From assembly GCA_964344055.1 (NCBI GenBank), contig CAYFLT010000013.1, positions 1 to 64,000 on the forward strand: DNA of 64,000 bases. The letters run 5' to 3'. Position 1 is the first letter of the stretch; the number at the start of each line of letters is the position of its first letter. The notes under the pieces were generated by a model. It had not been told where the DNA came from. It worked only from the letters and a program-made list of their open reading frames with translations, and ran no database searches. The DNA is from OFTM10 sp964344055 (lineage in GTDB: Bacteria; Actinomycetota; Acidimicrobiia; Acidimicrobiales; Aldehydirespiratoraceae). Positions 1 to 7,305 of the stretch are shown here, in pieces. Made by a program: the position numbers and the translations under genes.

Positions 1-590
1 TGGCGAAGTCCGTTGCGGTCGAGGCGGCTACGGGCGAGGTTGAGCATCTTGGTACTGAGATCGATACCGAGACCGCGGCGCACGCTCGGTGCCAGCACCT
101 CGAGCACGCGGCCGGTGCCGGTTCCGATGTCGAGCACGTCCGAGATGTCGAGATCGGCGACCGCGTCGACGAGTGCGGCCTCGACATCGGCGTCGGCCAC
201 GTGGAGTTCCCGCATGTCGTCCCACTGGACGGCGATCGACTCGAAGTAGCGCTCGGCTGCGTCGGCCCGTTCGCTGCGCACCACGGCGAGGCGGTGGCTG
301 TCGCGTTCGAAGACCGGATCGGTGGCATCGACGAGCCCGACGATGGCCGTCAGCACCTCTGCACCGGTCCCGTCGGTGGCGGGTCGGTAGATGGCGCTGG
401 TGCCTTCTGCGTGCCGGGTCAGCAGACCGGCGTCGCAGAGGAGCTTCAGATGGCGACTCACCCGGGGTTGGGACTGGTCGAGGACTCGGCAGAGTTCGCC
501 GACGCTGAGCTCGGTTTGGCTGAGGGCAGCCAGGATGCGGAGCCGGGTGGACTCCGCTGCGGCTCGAAGGGCGTCGAGGAACTCTTGCAT
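1..590 (-). CDS. ArsR-family regulator fused to a SAM-dependent methyltransferase domain (partial)
   Basis: The gene starts at the ATG at 590 behind a GGAGA ribosome site and runs off the left edge after 196 codons. Residues 1-90 are an ArsR winged helix (SQPRVSRHLKLLCDAGLL is the recognition region). From about residue 150 a class I methyltransferase fold begins with the SAM motif DVLDIGTGTGRVLEV and the acidic GIDLS. In Proteobacteria this two-domain layout belongs to SahR-like regulators, which sense S-adenosylhomocysteine and control the SAM cycle. A similar role here is inference, because the targets lie outside the window. A palindrome at 627-636 could be its operator. No metal-binding Cys pair is seen in the helix region. 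Confidence 0.85.
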   Translation of the reverse strand, partial: MQEFLDALRAAAESTRLRILAALSQTELSVGELCRVLDQSQPRVSRHLKLLCDAGLLTRHAEGTSAIYRPATDGTGAEVLTAIVGLVDATDPVFERDSHRLAVVRSERADAAERYFESIAVQWDDMRELHVADADVEAALVDAVADLDISDVLDIGTGTGRVLEVLAPSVRRGLGIDLSTKMLNLARSRLDRNGLR

Positions 591-626
591 GGTCTCCTAC
601 CGTATCGGCAAAACCATCTCTTAATC

Positions 627-636
627 AAGATATCTT
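627..636. promoter_or_regulatory. Candidate operator upstream of the ArsR-methyltransferase gene
   Basis: AAGATATCTT is a perfect 10-bp palindrome in a short AT-rich island (about 604-652) within otherwise GC-rich DNA. It sits 37 bp upstream of the ATG at 590. AT-rich palindromes of this kind are common ArsR-family sites. Assignment to this regulator is inference. Confidence 0.4.
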
Positions 637-662
637 TATGTAATTATCTTCTCCGCCGAGTC

Positions 663-1226
663 CTACACCGCCCGCGTATGGCGTACTGCGGCGATGAGAT
701 CGTCGACACTCGGCCGATCATCGGGACCCTCGCCCCAGAATCCCCAGGCCAGTGCGCCATCGGGCGCGATGACGAAGTCACCACCGAGTTGGAGCGTGTC
801 CTCGGTGGGGCGGCCCAGACCGGCCAGACCACCCGCTCGGAGGATCTGGACATACCGATGAAGCGCCCGCCAACCCCAGACCCGTCGCACCGAACCCCGG
901 CCCAGGCCGAAGTCGCGATAGCTCGAACGGGTTCGATCGACGAGGATCGTGTACGGCAGGTCGTGGACGTCCTGGTAGTGCGCGAGGTGAGTCGGATCGC
1001 TGAAGGTCACCAACGCGACCTCGGTGGTTTCGCCCAGTTCGTCGAGTCGATCGCGCACGGCGATGGCGTGGGCGGCGCACGGGAGTCAATGGATGTGACG
1101 GTGAAAGATCAGGACCACGGGACGGCCACGGTGGTCCTCGAGGGACCAGCGTCCACCGTCGGCGTCGAGAAGCTCCACCGTCGGTGCCGGCGCGCCGACA
1201 CTCGGTCGATCCGCCGGGTCATCCAC
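663..1226 (-). CDS. AhpC/TSA (SelL-like) redox protein, candidate selenoprotein with UxxC active site
   Basis: Read from the GTG at 1226, the frame gives 187 residues with one in-frame TGA at 1086-1088 (codon 47). The sequence before it is a canonical peroxiredoxin-like start (GAPAPTVELLD, then RPVVLIFHRH). The sequence after it continues the same fold to the stop at 663. The TGA falls exactly where the family has the first Cys of the RHxxCxxC motif, giving RHIH-U-LPC with the second Cys (C50) intact. A standard gene caller would start at the GTG at 1058 and lose the active site. The gene lies 41 nt downstream of the redoxin-rhodanese gene on the same strand. A weak six-pair stem can be drawn after the TGA, but I do not see a convincing SECIS loop. 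The alternatives are a nonsense mutation or a base-call error. Confidence 0.7.
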
Positions 1227-1267
1227 CGGCCGAGCCGACTCTCGTCGCCGATCGTCCCTGCATCAGG

Positions 1268-2347
1268 TCAGGTGCTCACGGGGTGACCGGCTCCCACCCA
1301 CGCATTGATCCCACCGCCGATCTCGGTCACGTCCGAGAAGCCGAGATCCTCCATCAGCGCCAGGGTCTGGCCGCTTCGGTTCCCCGACCGGCAGTAGAGG
1401 AGGTAGGGAACATCACGATCCAGCTCGGCCAGGCGGTCGGCGAAGTCGGGGAGGTAGAAGTCGATCATCGTGGCACCGTCGAGATGGCCCGCTTCGAACT
1501 CCTCGATCGTGCGAACGTCGAGCACGACGAGATCGGAAGGCGGATCAACGAGCAGAGCGGCGGCGTCGTCGGCCTCGACGGTGCGCAGACCACCGGCTGA
1601 GCTTTCCCCAGCGGCATCGCCATCGGACGCGTCGTCGAGCGTGGCGTTGTCCGCCACCGAATCGCCGGCCAGGGTCACCATCTGGCCGAACTGATCCTCG
1701 GTGAGCTCGCCGGACCATCGGGCGAGCACCGAGCCGTCGGCTGCGAGCGCCACACCGAACGGGAATCCAGAGAGGCCGAAGCCCTGGGCCAACGCCCCCT
1801 CGGGAGTGTCGACCAGGACCGTGCCGGCGAACCCTTCCTCGGCCAGCCAGGCCGAGGGCGGATAGTTGGGTGCCGTGGCGTCGACCGCGGTGCTGATGGC
1901 GAGGATCTCGGTATCACCAGGCAGCTCGTTCGAGCCCATCCAGTCGACGATGCGGGGCAATTCGGCCCGGCAGTGCGGGCACCAGTGCGCCAGGAACACG
2001 ACCACGCGGGCGGTGCCGTCATCGGGGTGAATCTGCACCCGCTCGCCGGCGAGAGTCTGGCTCACGATCTGGGGGGCGGGGGCACCCGCCGCCGGGTCGG
2101 GAGCGGTCAGCACCGGCAGGGCGTCCCCGATGATCTCTGCGAAGGCCGTCTCCTCGACGTCGGGGTCGATGGAGGTGTCGTCACCGCCTGCGGCCGCGAG
2201 GGCGATGGCCACCACTGCAGCGACGAGGATCAGCCCACCGATCCACACGATCGGAGACTGCAGCAGCCCCTTCGCCTGGGACTCTTGGGCAGCCGCCACC
2301 CGAGGCGGGGTGCGGCCGTGCTTCTTGGTGTTCGGACGATTGCTCAT
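1268..2347 (-). CDS. Membrane-anchored TlpA-like redoxin fused to a C-terminal rhodanese
   Basis: This 359-residue protein has a basic N-terminus, one membrane segment (about residues 33-53) and then an extracytoplasmic thioredoxin fold with CPHC at C123 and C126 in the TlpA/ResA context (FLAHWCPHC). A rhodanese domain follows with LLYCRSGNRSG and catalytic Cys319. Redoxin and rhodanese on one chain suggests exchange of disulfides or sulfane sulfur outside the membrane. It overlaps the end of the dsbB-like gene by 4 nt and precedes the candidate selenoprotein, so the three probably form one operon. The substrate is unknown. Confidence 0.85.
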   Translation of the reverse strand: MSNRPNTKKHGRTPPRVAAAQESQAKGLLQSPIVWIGGLILVAAVVAIALAAAGGDDTSIDPDVEETAFAEIIGDALPVLTAPDPAAGAPAPQIVSQTLAGERVQIHPDDGTARVVVFLAHWCPHCRAELPRIVDWMGSNELPGDTEILAISTAVDATAPNYPPSAWLAEEGFAGTVLVDTPEGALAQGFGLSGFPFGVALAADGSVLARWSGELTEDQFGQMVTLAGDSVADNATLDDASDGDAAGESSAGGLRTVEADDAAALLVDPPSDLVVLDVRTIEEFEAGHLDGATMIDFYLPDFADRLAELDRDVPYLLYCRSGNRSGQTLALMEDLGFSDVTEIGGGINAWVGAGHPVST

Positions 2348-2898
2348 TGCGGCTCGTTGATTCCTTGGTCGCCTTCGGGCTTCGCGCCGTGCGGCTCATT
2401 GGGGACGGAACGGAGAGAGAAGGTGGTCATGGCGATGACGAGGGCGAACGAGATTCCCGCCATCTGGGGGATGGTCATCCAGCCGAACGCCTCGACCCAG
2501 CGACCCGAACACGGGTTGGACACCTCACACATCGAACTCTGGTCGGGGAACCACTGGAGCTGCACATGGTACGCGGCGATCACGATGCCGATCGTTGCGA
2601 GGATCCTGACGTAGCGGAGCGCGGCGAAGTCGTTGCGCTGCACGGCGAGAGGGATGATCACCGCCAGCGGGTACATGGCGATGCGCTGGTACCAGCACAG
2701 ATCACAGGGGATGTAGTCGGCGACCTCGGAGAAGTAGAGGCTGCCGAGCGTGGCGCCCATGGCCACGATCGCCGCGATCTGGTTCGCGACGGGCTCGACG
2801 TGACGCCGCAGCTGCGGTGAAACCAGGACGGCAAGTGTGCCTGCCGCGCCACCGAAGAGGAGCAGAGCGAAGAACTCGGCCATCGCTTGACGGGACAT
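2344..2898 (-). CDS. dsbB: DsbB-family disulfide bond formation protein
   Basis: The protein has 184 residues and four predicted membrane helices. The first DsbB redox pair is CDLC (C65, C68) followed by WYQR, the quinone-proximal signature. The second pair is C124 and C130 in the next periplasmic loop. It should reoxidise a thiol oxidase with quinone. An in-frame ATG at 2928 also exists, but the ATG at 2898 is preferred. It lies 7 nt after a TACAAT -10 box, so the transcript is probably leaderless. It shares a 4-nt overlap with the redoxin-rhodanese gene, its likely electron partner. A palindrome at 2906-2917 covers the -10 box. Confidence 0.88.
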   Translation of the reverse strand: MSRQAMAEFFALLLFGGAAGTLAVLVSPQLRRHVEPVANQIAAIVAMGATLGSLYFSEVADYIPCDLCWYQRIAMYPLAVIIPLAVQRNDFAALRYVRILATIGIVIAAYHVQLQWFPDQSSMCEVSNPCSGRWVEAFGWMTIPQMAGISFALVIAMTTFSLRSVPNEPHGAKPEGDQGINEPQ

Positions 2899-2905
2899 CG
2901 CGCTA

Positions 2906-2917
2906 TTGTACGTACAA
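2906..2917. promoter_or_regulatory. Palindromic operator on the dsbB-like promoter
   Basis: TTGTACGTACAA is a perfect 12-bp palindrome. On the minus strand it covers the -10 box TACAAT, which pairs with TTGATT 16 nt upstream. The GT-N4-AC spacing resembles GntR/HutC sites, and a GntR gene starts at 3020. Related copies lie at 3827-3836, 5489-5498 and 8244-8253. Confidence 0.6.
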
Positions 2918-3019
2918 ACGGAGGTCAATCAATTCAGGGGGCAACGACTGTAACGTCGGCCCGCTGTGCCGATCGGCCAGGTGATCGACCACCCGGCTGC
3001 CGGTGTTCAGGAGGAACTC

Positions 3020-3778
3020 ATGTCGCTCACGCCATTGGACCGCAACAGCCCGATGCCGCTGTGGGCCCAGCTGGAGGCGGAGTTGCGCAGGCGGCTCGAG
3101 TCCGGGGAGTTCGACGAGGGGTTCCCCACCGACCTGCAGCTGACCAACGCCTACGGGGTGAGCCGGCACACCGTGCGTGAGGCGGTTCGTCATCTCAACA
3201 AGACGGGTGTGCTGCGACGAGAGCGGGGCCGGGGGACGGTGGTCAACCGGGCCGAGTTCGAGCAGTCACTCGGCACCCTCTACAGCCTCTTCCAGTCGGT
3301 GGAATCGGCCGGGGTCGAACAGACGAGCGAGGTTCTGCGGCTCGAGGTGGTCACCGACACGGTGGCAGCCGCCCAACTCCAGGTTCCCGAGGACACCAAG
3401 CTGGTGCTGCTCGAGCGGCTTCGCCTCGCCGGGGGTAGCCCGCTCGCAGTGGATCGAGCCTGGATCGCCCACGCGATCGGGGCGCCGCTCCTCGATGTGG
3501 ACTGGGGACACACCGCGCTCTACACCGAGCTCGCCAACGCGGGCGCTCCGGTGCCCAACCAGGGCTGGGAACGGCTGACTCCGCTCCTCCCGTCGGCCTC
3601 GGACCGGGAGCTCTTGGGGCTTCGCAAGACCGACGCCGCGTTCTTCCTCGAGCGGCTCGGAAGCCGCGACGGCAAGCCGGTCGAATGGCGTACCACGGTG
3701 ATTCGTGGGGACCGGTATCGATTCGTCACGGACTGGACCACCGGCGCCCGCGGCGAGCTTCGCCCACGCGCCGTCTGA
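3020..3778 (+). CDS. GntR-family (HutC-type) transcriptional regulator
   Basis: The start chosen is the ATG at 3020, with CAGGAGGA seven nucleotides before it. The 252-residue product has an N-terminal GntR winged helix (residues about 10-75, LTNAYGVSRHTVREAVRHL) and a C-terminal UTRA effector domain (about 95-245), the HutC subfamily layout. It is transcribed away from the dsbB-like gene and towards the sulfide oxidoreductase gene. HutC-type proteins usually bind a small metabolite. The ligand here cannot be read from sequence. Palindromes of the type TGTNCGNACA at the neighbouring promoters are plausible targets. Confidence 0.88.
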   Translation: MSLTPLDRNSPMPLWAQLEAELRRRLESGEFDEGFPTDLQLTNAYGVSRHTVREAVRHLNKTGVLRRERGRGTVVNRAEFEQSLGTLYSLFQSVESAGVEQTSEVLRLEVVTDTVAAAQLQVPEDTKLVLLERLRLAGGSPLAVDRAWIAHAIGAPLLDVDWGHTALYTELANAGAPVPNQGWERLTPLLPSASDRELLGLRKTDAAFFLERLGSRDGKPVEWRTTVIRGDRYRFVTDWTTGARGELRPRAV

Positions 3779-3808
3779 GGGCATTCGGTCCGTCGAATCG
3801 TGCTGCTG

Positions 3809-3838
3809 TTGACCGAAGTGTCCGAAAGACCGTACATT
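3809..3838 (+). promoter_or_regulatory. Promoter of the sulfide:quinone oxidoreductase gene with half-conserved operator
   Basis: TTGACC (3809-3814) and TACATT (3833-3838) are separated by 18 bp. The palindrome-like AAAGA-CCGT-ACATT (3825-3838) overlaps the -10 box. Only its right half matches the motif found at 2906, 5487 and 8242. Confidence 0.45.
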
Positions 3839-3913
3839 TGGTGAACAAGCTTCATTTGCGCCGTCCGGGCCTGGGGGAGGTTCGGGGCCGGCGCTGACCC
3901 GAGGAGGGGAACC

Positions 3914-5116
3914 GTGTCCACCACCGCCCATCACAAGGTCGTCATCGTCGGCGGGGGAACCGCCGGGATCTCCGTGGCCTCACGGCTGCGGAAGAAGGTC
4001 AGCGACATCGCGATCATCGAACCGTCGGACAAGCACTACTACCAGCCGCTCTGGACGCTCGTGGGGGGTGGCTGCGCGAAGCGAGAGACTTCCGAGCGCA
4101 GTGAGGCCTCGGTGATGCCGAAGGACGTCACCTGGATCAAGGACGCCGCCACCGGCTTCGATCCCGACAACAACGCGGTCGACACCGCCGGTGGAAAGCG
4201 CGTCTCCTACGACGTCCTGGTCGTCTGCCCCGGCATCCAGCTCGACTGGGATCGCATCCCGGGCGTCACCGACACGCTCGGCAAGGACGGCGTGTCGTCC
4301 AACTACGACTACGACCTCGCGCCGAAGACCTGGGACTTCATCCAGAACACGAAGTCGGGTACCGCCGTCTTCACCATGCCCAGCGGACCGATCAAGTGCG
4401 CGGGCGCGCCGCAGAAGATCGCGTACCTGGCCTGCGACCACTGGCGCAAGCAGGGCGTGTTGGACGACATCGACGTCCACCTCGTTGTCCCCACGCCCCG
4501 GATCTTCGGTGTCCCGGCCTTCGCGGAGCCGCTCGAGGCCGTCATCGAGGACTACGGCATCAACCTGCACACCATGGCCGAACTCGAGTCGGTCGACGTG
4601 GACAGCCGCAAGGCCCAGTTCACGCCGATGGGTGACGACGGCGGTGAGAGCTTCGCCTTGTCGTACGACATGATGCATGTCGTGCCCCACCAGTCCGCAC
4701 CGGACTGGGTGAAGTCGAGCCCGCTCGCTCAGGACGCGCCGGCCGGCTATGTCGACGTCGACAAGCACACCCACCAGCACGTGAAGTACGCCAACGTCTT
4801 CTCCCTGGGTGACGCCGGATCGACGCCGAACTCCAAGACCGGCGCGGCCATCCGCAAGCAGGCGCCGACCGTGGCGGCCAATGTGTTGATGCAACTCGAA
4901 GGCAAGGACCCGACCGAGCGCTACGAGGGCTACGCCTCGTGTCCGCTCACCACGTCCAGCAAGAAGATGCTGCTCGCCGAGTTCGACTACTCGATGGAGC
5001 CCAAGCCCTCGATTCCGGTCATCAACACCAAGAAGCCGCGGACCGACATGTGGTACCTGAAGAAGTACGGCCTGCCGTTCCTCTACTGGAACCTCATGCT
5101 CAAGGGCCGAGCCTGA
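3914..5116 (+). CDS. sqr: Sulfide:quinone oxidoreductase, type II (SQR)
   Basis: This 400-residue flavoprotein starts at a GTG and opens with the FAD-binding VVIVGGGTAGISVA. The two redox cysteines of type II (mitochondrial-like) SQR are present: C162 in KCAGAPQK and C343 in SCPL. The FAD-site segment VFSLGDAG is also present. The enzyme oxidises sulfide at the membrane and passes electrons to quinone while sulfur goes to a small thiol acceptor. Its neighbours (CsoR-like repressor, rhodaneses, persulfide dioxygenase) supply the rest of that pathway. It lies between the GntR gene and a large inverted repeat that probably ends its transcript. Confidence 0.92.
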   Translation: MSTTAHHKVVIVGGGTAGISVASRLRKKVSDIAIIEPSDKHYYQPLWTLVGGGCAKRETSERSEASVMPKDVTWIKDAATGFDPDNNAVDTAGGKRVSYDVLVVCPGIQLDWDRIPGVTDTLGKDGVSSNYDYDLAPKTWDFIQNTKSGTAVFTMPSGPIKCAGAPQKIAYLACDHWRKQGVLDDIDVHLVVPTPRIFGVPAFAEPLEAVIEDYGINLHTMAELESVDVDSRKAQFTPMGDDGGESFALSYDMMHVVPHQSAPDWVKSSPLAQDAPAGYVDVDKHTHQHVKYANVFSLGDAGSTPNSKTGAAIRKQAPTVAANVLMQLEGKDPTERYEGYASCPLTTSSKKMLLAEFDYSMEPKPSIPVINTKKPRTDMWYLKKYGLPFLYWNLMLKGRA

Positions 5117-5124
5117 TTCCGAAC

Positions 5125-5175
5125 CAGGACAGATTCGGTAGGACAGATCCGGTACCTGGTACCGAATCTGTCCTG
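5125..5175. terminator. Large inverted repeat between convergent genes, likely bidirectional terminator
   Basis: A perfect 16-bp pair (5125-5140 with 5160-5175, CAGGACAGATTCGGTA) encloses a second copy, GGACAGATCCGGTACC at 5141-5156. That copy pairs 15 of 16 with 5158-5173 across a one-base loop. Two mutually exclusive hairpins are therefore possible. The element separates the ends of the SQR gene and the CsoR-like gene. Confidence 0.6.
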
Positions 5176-5176
5176 C

Positions 5177-5422
5177 TCAGCTGAGTTTCAGGAAGAGCTT
5201 CTCGAGTTCCTGGGGGTCCTGGTCGGGGCCGCGCTCGGCGAGCGCGGCCGCCATCAGGCGAAAGCCCACACGGTCCAGCGCACCCTTGGCGGCCGCCAGC
5301 TGGGTCACGATGTCGCGGCACTCCTCCCCCTCGGCGACCAGGCGCTGGATGCCTCGAATCTGGCCTTCGAGCCGCCGGAGCCGCTTGATCACGTCGGCGC
5401 TTGTGTCTTCGGGGAACCGCAT
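5177..5422 (-). CDS. CsoR/CstR-family repressor with a single cysteine
   Basis: The 81-residue four-helix protein has the family hallmarks VIKRLRRLEGQIRGIQRLVAEG and CRDIVTQLAAAKGALDRVG. Family members sense Cu(I), Ni(II), formaldehyde or persulfide through conserved Cys/His positions. Here C35 is kept, but the second site near residue 60 is Ala and no other Cys occurs, which is unlike CstR (two Cys) and CsoR (Cys-His-Cys). The setting among sulfide genes and three ATACC-N6-GGTAT operators argues for a reactive-sulfur regulon. The gene is divergent from the SulP transporter, with two operators between them. Confidence 0.87.
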   Translation of the reverse strand: MRFPEDTSADVIKRLRRLEGQIRGIQRLVAEGEECRDIVTQLAAAKGALDRVGFRLMAAALAERGPDQDPQELEKLFLKLS

Positions 5423-5431
5423 GGTGGAAGC

Positions 5432-5447
5432 ATACCTCCCGGGGTAT
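5432..5447. promoter_or_regulatory. CsoR-type operator 1 (next to the repressor gene)
   Basis: ATACC-TCCCGG-GGTAT matches the ATACC-N6-GGTAT pattern of CsoR/CstR operators. It lies 10 bp upstream of the repressor start at 5422, which suggests autoregulation. Confidence 0.7.
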
Positions 5448-5451
5448 TCGC

Positions 5452-5473
5452 AACATACCTAGGGGGGTATGTT
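5452..5473. promoter_or_regulatory. CsoR-type operator 2 (on the SulP promoter)
   Basis: AACATACC-TAGGGG-GGTATGTT is a perfect 8+8 inverted repeat with a 6-bp GC-rich spacer. It overlaps the start of the -35 box (TTGACG, 5472-5477) of the SulP promoter. Confidence 0.75.
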
Positions 5474-5507
5474 GACGACGCGGGGAAATGTCCGTATATT
5501 CGGTCAT
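5472..5507 (+). promoter_or_regulatory. Sigma70-like promoter of the sulP gene, probably leaderless
   Basis: TTGACG (5472-5477), a 17-bp spacer and TATATT (5495-5500) form a near-consensus promoter. The ATG at 5508 is 7 nt past the -10 box, so transcript and coding sequence start together. The second motif, AATGT-CCGT-ATATT (5487-5500), covers the -10 box. Confidence 0.7.
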
Positions 5508-7289
5508 ATGTCGCCCGGCCGTCAACCTGCGCAGTCTCCGCTGGTCCAATGCATCCTCCCGATTCTCGCATGGGCGCCCTCCTATGAGCGGGCAAACCTC
5601 CGCAGCGACCTCGCGGCCGGCCTCACCGTCGGGGCCATGCTCGTCCCCCAGGCGATGGCCTACGCACTCCTCGCCGGGCTTCCCCCGGAGGTCGGCCTCT
5701 ACGCGGCCACCATCCCGGTAGTCGTCTACGCCCTGTTCGGCACCAGCCGCCAACTCGCCGTCGGCCCGGTGGCGATCGTGTCCCTGCTCACCGCGGCGGC
5801 GCTGGCTCCCCTGGTGGAGGAGGGTTCCGCCGGCTACCTCGGAGCCGCGGCCCTCCTGGCCCTGATGGTCGGCGTCGTCCACATCGTTCTCGGTGTGGGC
5901 CGGCTCGGCTTCCTGGTGAACTTCCTTTCCCATTCGGTGTTGGTCGGGTTCACCGCTGCGGCCGCGTTCATCATCGGGTTCAGTCAGGTGAAGCACATTC
6001 TCGGTATCTCGGTGCCGCGTCAGGACCACTTCTACGAGACGGTCGGCGCCGTTCTCGAACGGTTGGGAGACACGCACGGCACCACGGCAATCGTCGGGCT
6101 CGCGGCATTGGGTGCACTGATCCTGATGAAGCAGCTCGTTCCGAGGGTCCCGGCGGCCCTCGTCGTGGTGATCGGGTCGATCATCGCGGTCGAGTTGTTC
6201 GGTCTCGAGTCCGAAGGGGTCCGGGTGGTCGGTGACATTCCCGACTCGCTCCCCGCCTTCGGGGTGCCGGACTTCGAGGGTGGACTGATCGGCGATCTGG
6301 CTGTCACCGCCTTCGTCATCACGCTGGTCGGTTTCATGGAATCGATCGCGGTGGCCAAGGTCTACGCCCGTCGTTACCGGTATGACCTCGATGCCAACAG
6401 CGAGCTGGTCGGGCTCGGCGCGGCCAACGTCGCCGCCGGCCTGTTCGGTGGCTACCCGGTCACCGGTGGCTTCTCACGCACCGCGGTGAACGACACCGCC
6501 GGCGCACGGACCCCGCTGGCGTCGCTGGTCACCGCCGGCGTGGTGGTCCTGACCATCGCGTTCCTCACCCCGCTCCTGACCTCGCTCCCGAATGCCGCCC
6601 TCGGCGCCATCATCATCATGGCGGTCGTCGGGTTGATCGACGTCAAGGAGATGCGTCACATCGTGGCGGTGAAGCGGAGCGATCTCGTCGGCCTCGGCGT
6701 CGCCTTCGTGGCCACCCTCGTTCTCGGGATCGAGCTCGGCATCGGTGTGGCGGTCGTGGCATCGATGCTCGTGGTCTTCGCTCGTATCTCGAACCCGCAC
6801 ACCGCCATCCTCGGCCATGTGGACGGCAGTACCAGCTATCGGAACGTGGCGCGCTTCCCCGAAGTCGAGACGCTGCCCGGCATCACGGTGCTGCGGATCG
6901 ACGCGGCCCTTTCGTTCGTGAACGCCGCCACCGTGAAGCGTCTCCTTCTCGAGCATGCTGCCGCCGCAGACGTCGAGCCCCGGGTCGTCCTGCTGGACGC
7001 GTCGGGGATCAACGACCTCGACGCGACCGGCGCAGAGATGCTCGCGGAGGTCATCCCGGAGATCGAAGAACATGGCGTGGCGCTCCATCTCACCGACGTC
7101 AAGGGTCCGGTTCGCGACGTCCTGCACCGAGCCGGCCTCTGGGACCACTTCGGCCACCGAATCCATGCGTCGACCCACGATGCCGTCACGGCCATCGCCG
7201 CCGAGCGGTCGGGCCCCGAGGACCAACGCCGGTCCGGAGTCGATGAAGGCGCGTTCCCTCCCCATCCATCCGAATACCCCAATCCCTGA
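5508..7289 (+). CDS. SulP-family anion transporter with STAS domain
   Basis: The 593-residue protein has about eleven to twelve hydrophobic segments (residues about 40-420) with the SulP signature region AGLTVGAMLVPQAMAYALLAGLPPEVGLYAA, of which only the pattern is diagnostic. A cytoplasmic STAS domain follows (about 445-560, VVLLDASGINDLDATGAEML). SulP proteins carry sulfate, bicarbonate or other anions. The position between CsoR-type operators and the rhodanese genes makes sulfate or sulfite the likely cargo. An in-frame ATG at 5469 is rejected because it lies inside the operator and upstream of the -10 box. The rhodanese gene follows 17 bp downstream. Confidence 0.88.
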   Translation: MSPGRQPAQSPLVQCILPILAWAPSYERANLRSDLAAGLTVGAMLVPQAMAYALLAGLPPEVGLYAATIPVVVYALFGTSRQLAVGPVAIVSLLTAAALAPLVEEGSAGYLGAAALLALMVGVVHIVLGVGRLGFLVNFLSHSVLVGFTAAAAFIIGFSQVKHILGISVPRQDHFYETVGAVLERLGDTHGTTAIVGLAALGALILMKQLVPRVPAALVVVIGSIIAVELFGLESEGVRVVGDIPDSLPAFGVPDFEGGLIGDLAVTAFVITLVGFMESIAVAKVYARRYRYDLDANSELVGLGAANVAAGLFGGYPVTGGFSRTAVNDTAGARTPLASLVTAGVVVLTIAFLTPLLTSLPNAALGAIIIMAVVGLIDVKEMRHIVAVKRSDLVGLGVAFVATLVLGIELGIGVAVVASMLVVFARISNPHTAILGHVDGSTSYRNVARFPEVETLPGITVLRIDAALSFVNAATVKRLLLEHAAAADVEPRVVLLDASGINDLDATGAEMLAEVIPEIEEHGVALHLTDVKGPVRDVLHRAGLWDHFGHRIHASTHDAVTAIAAERSGPEDQRRSGVDEGAFPPHPSEYPNP

Positions 7290-7305
7290 TCCCCTGGAGG
7301 CTCAC

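Noticed and set aside
1086..1088. Ordinary stop codon with the gene starting at the GTG at 1058
   Set aside because: That start yields a protein without its active site, while the frame upstream of the TGA encodes the expected N-terminal half of the same fold. Recoding or a lesion explains the data better than a short gene.
5469..5507. Upstream ATG at 5469 as the SulP start
   Set aside because: It lies inside the CsoR-type operator and before the -10 box, so it would not be in the transcript.
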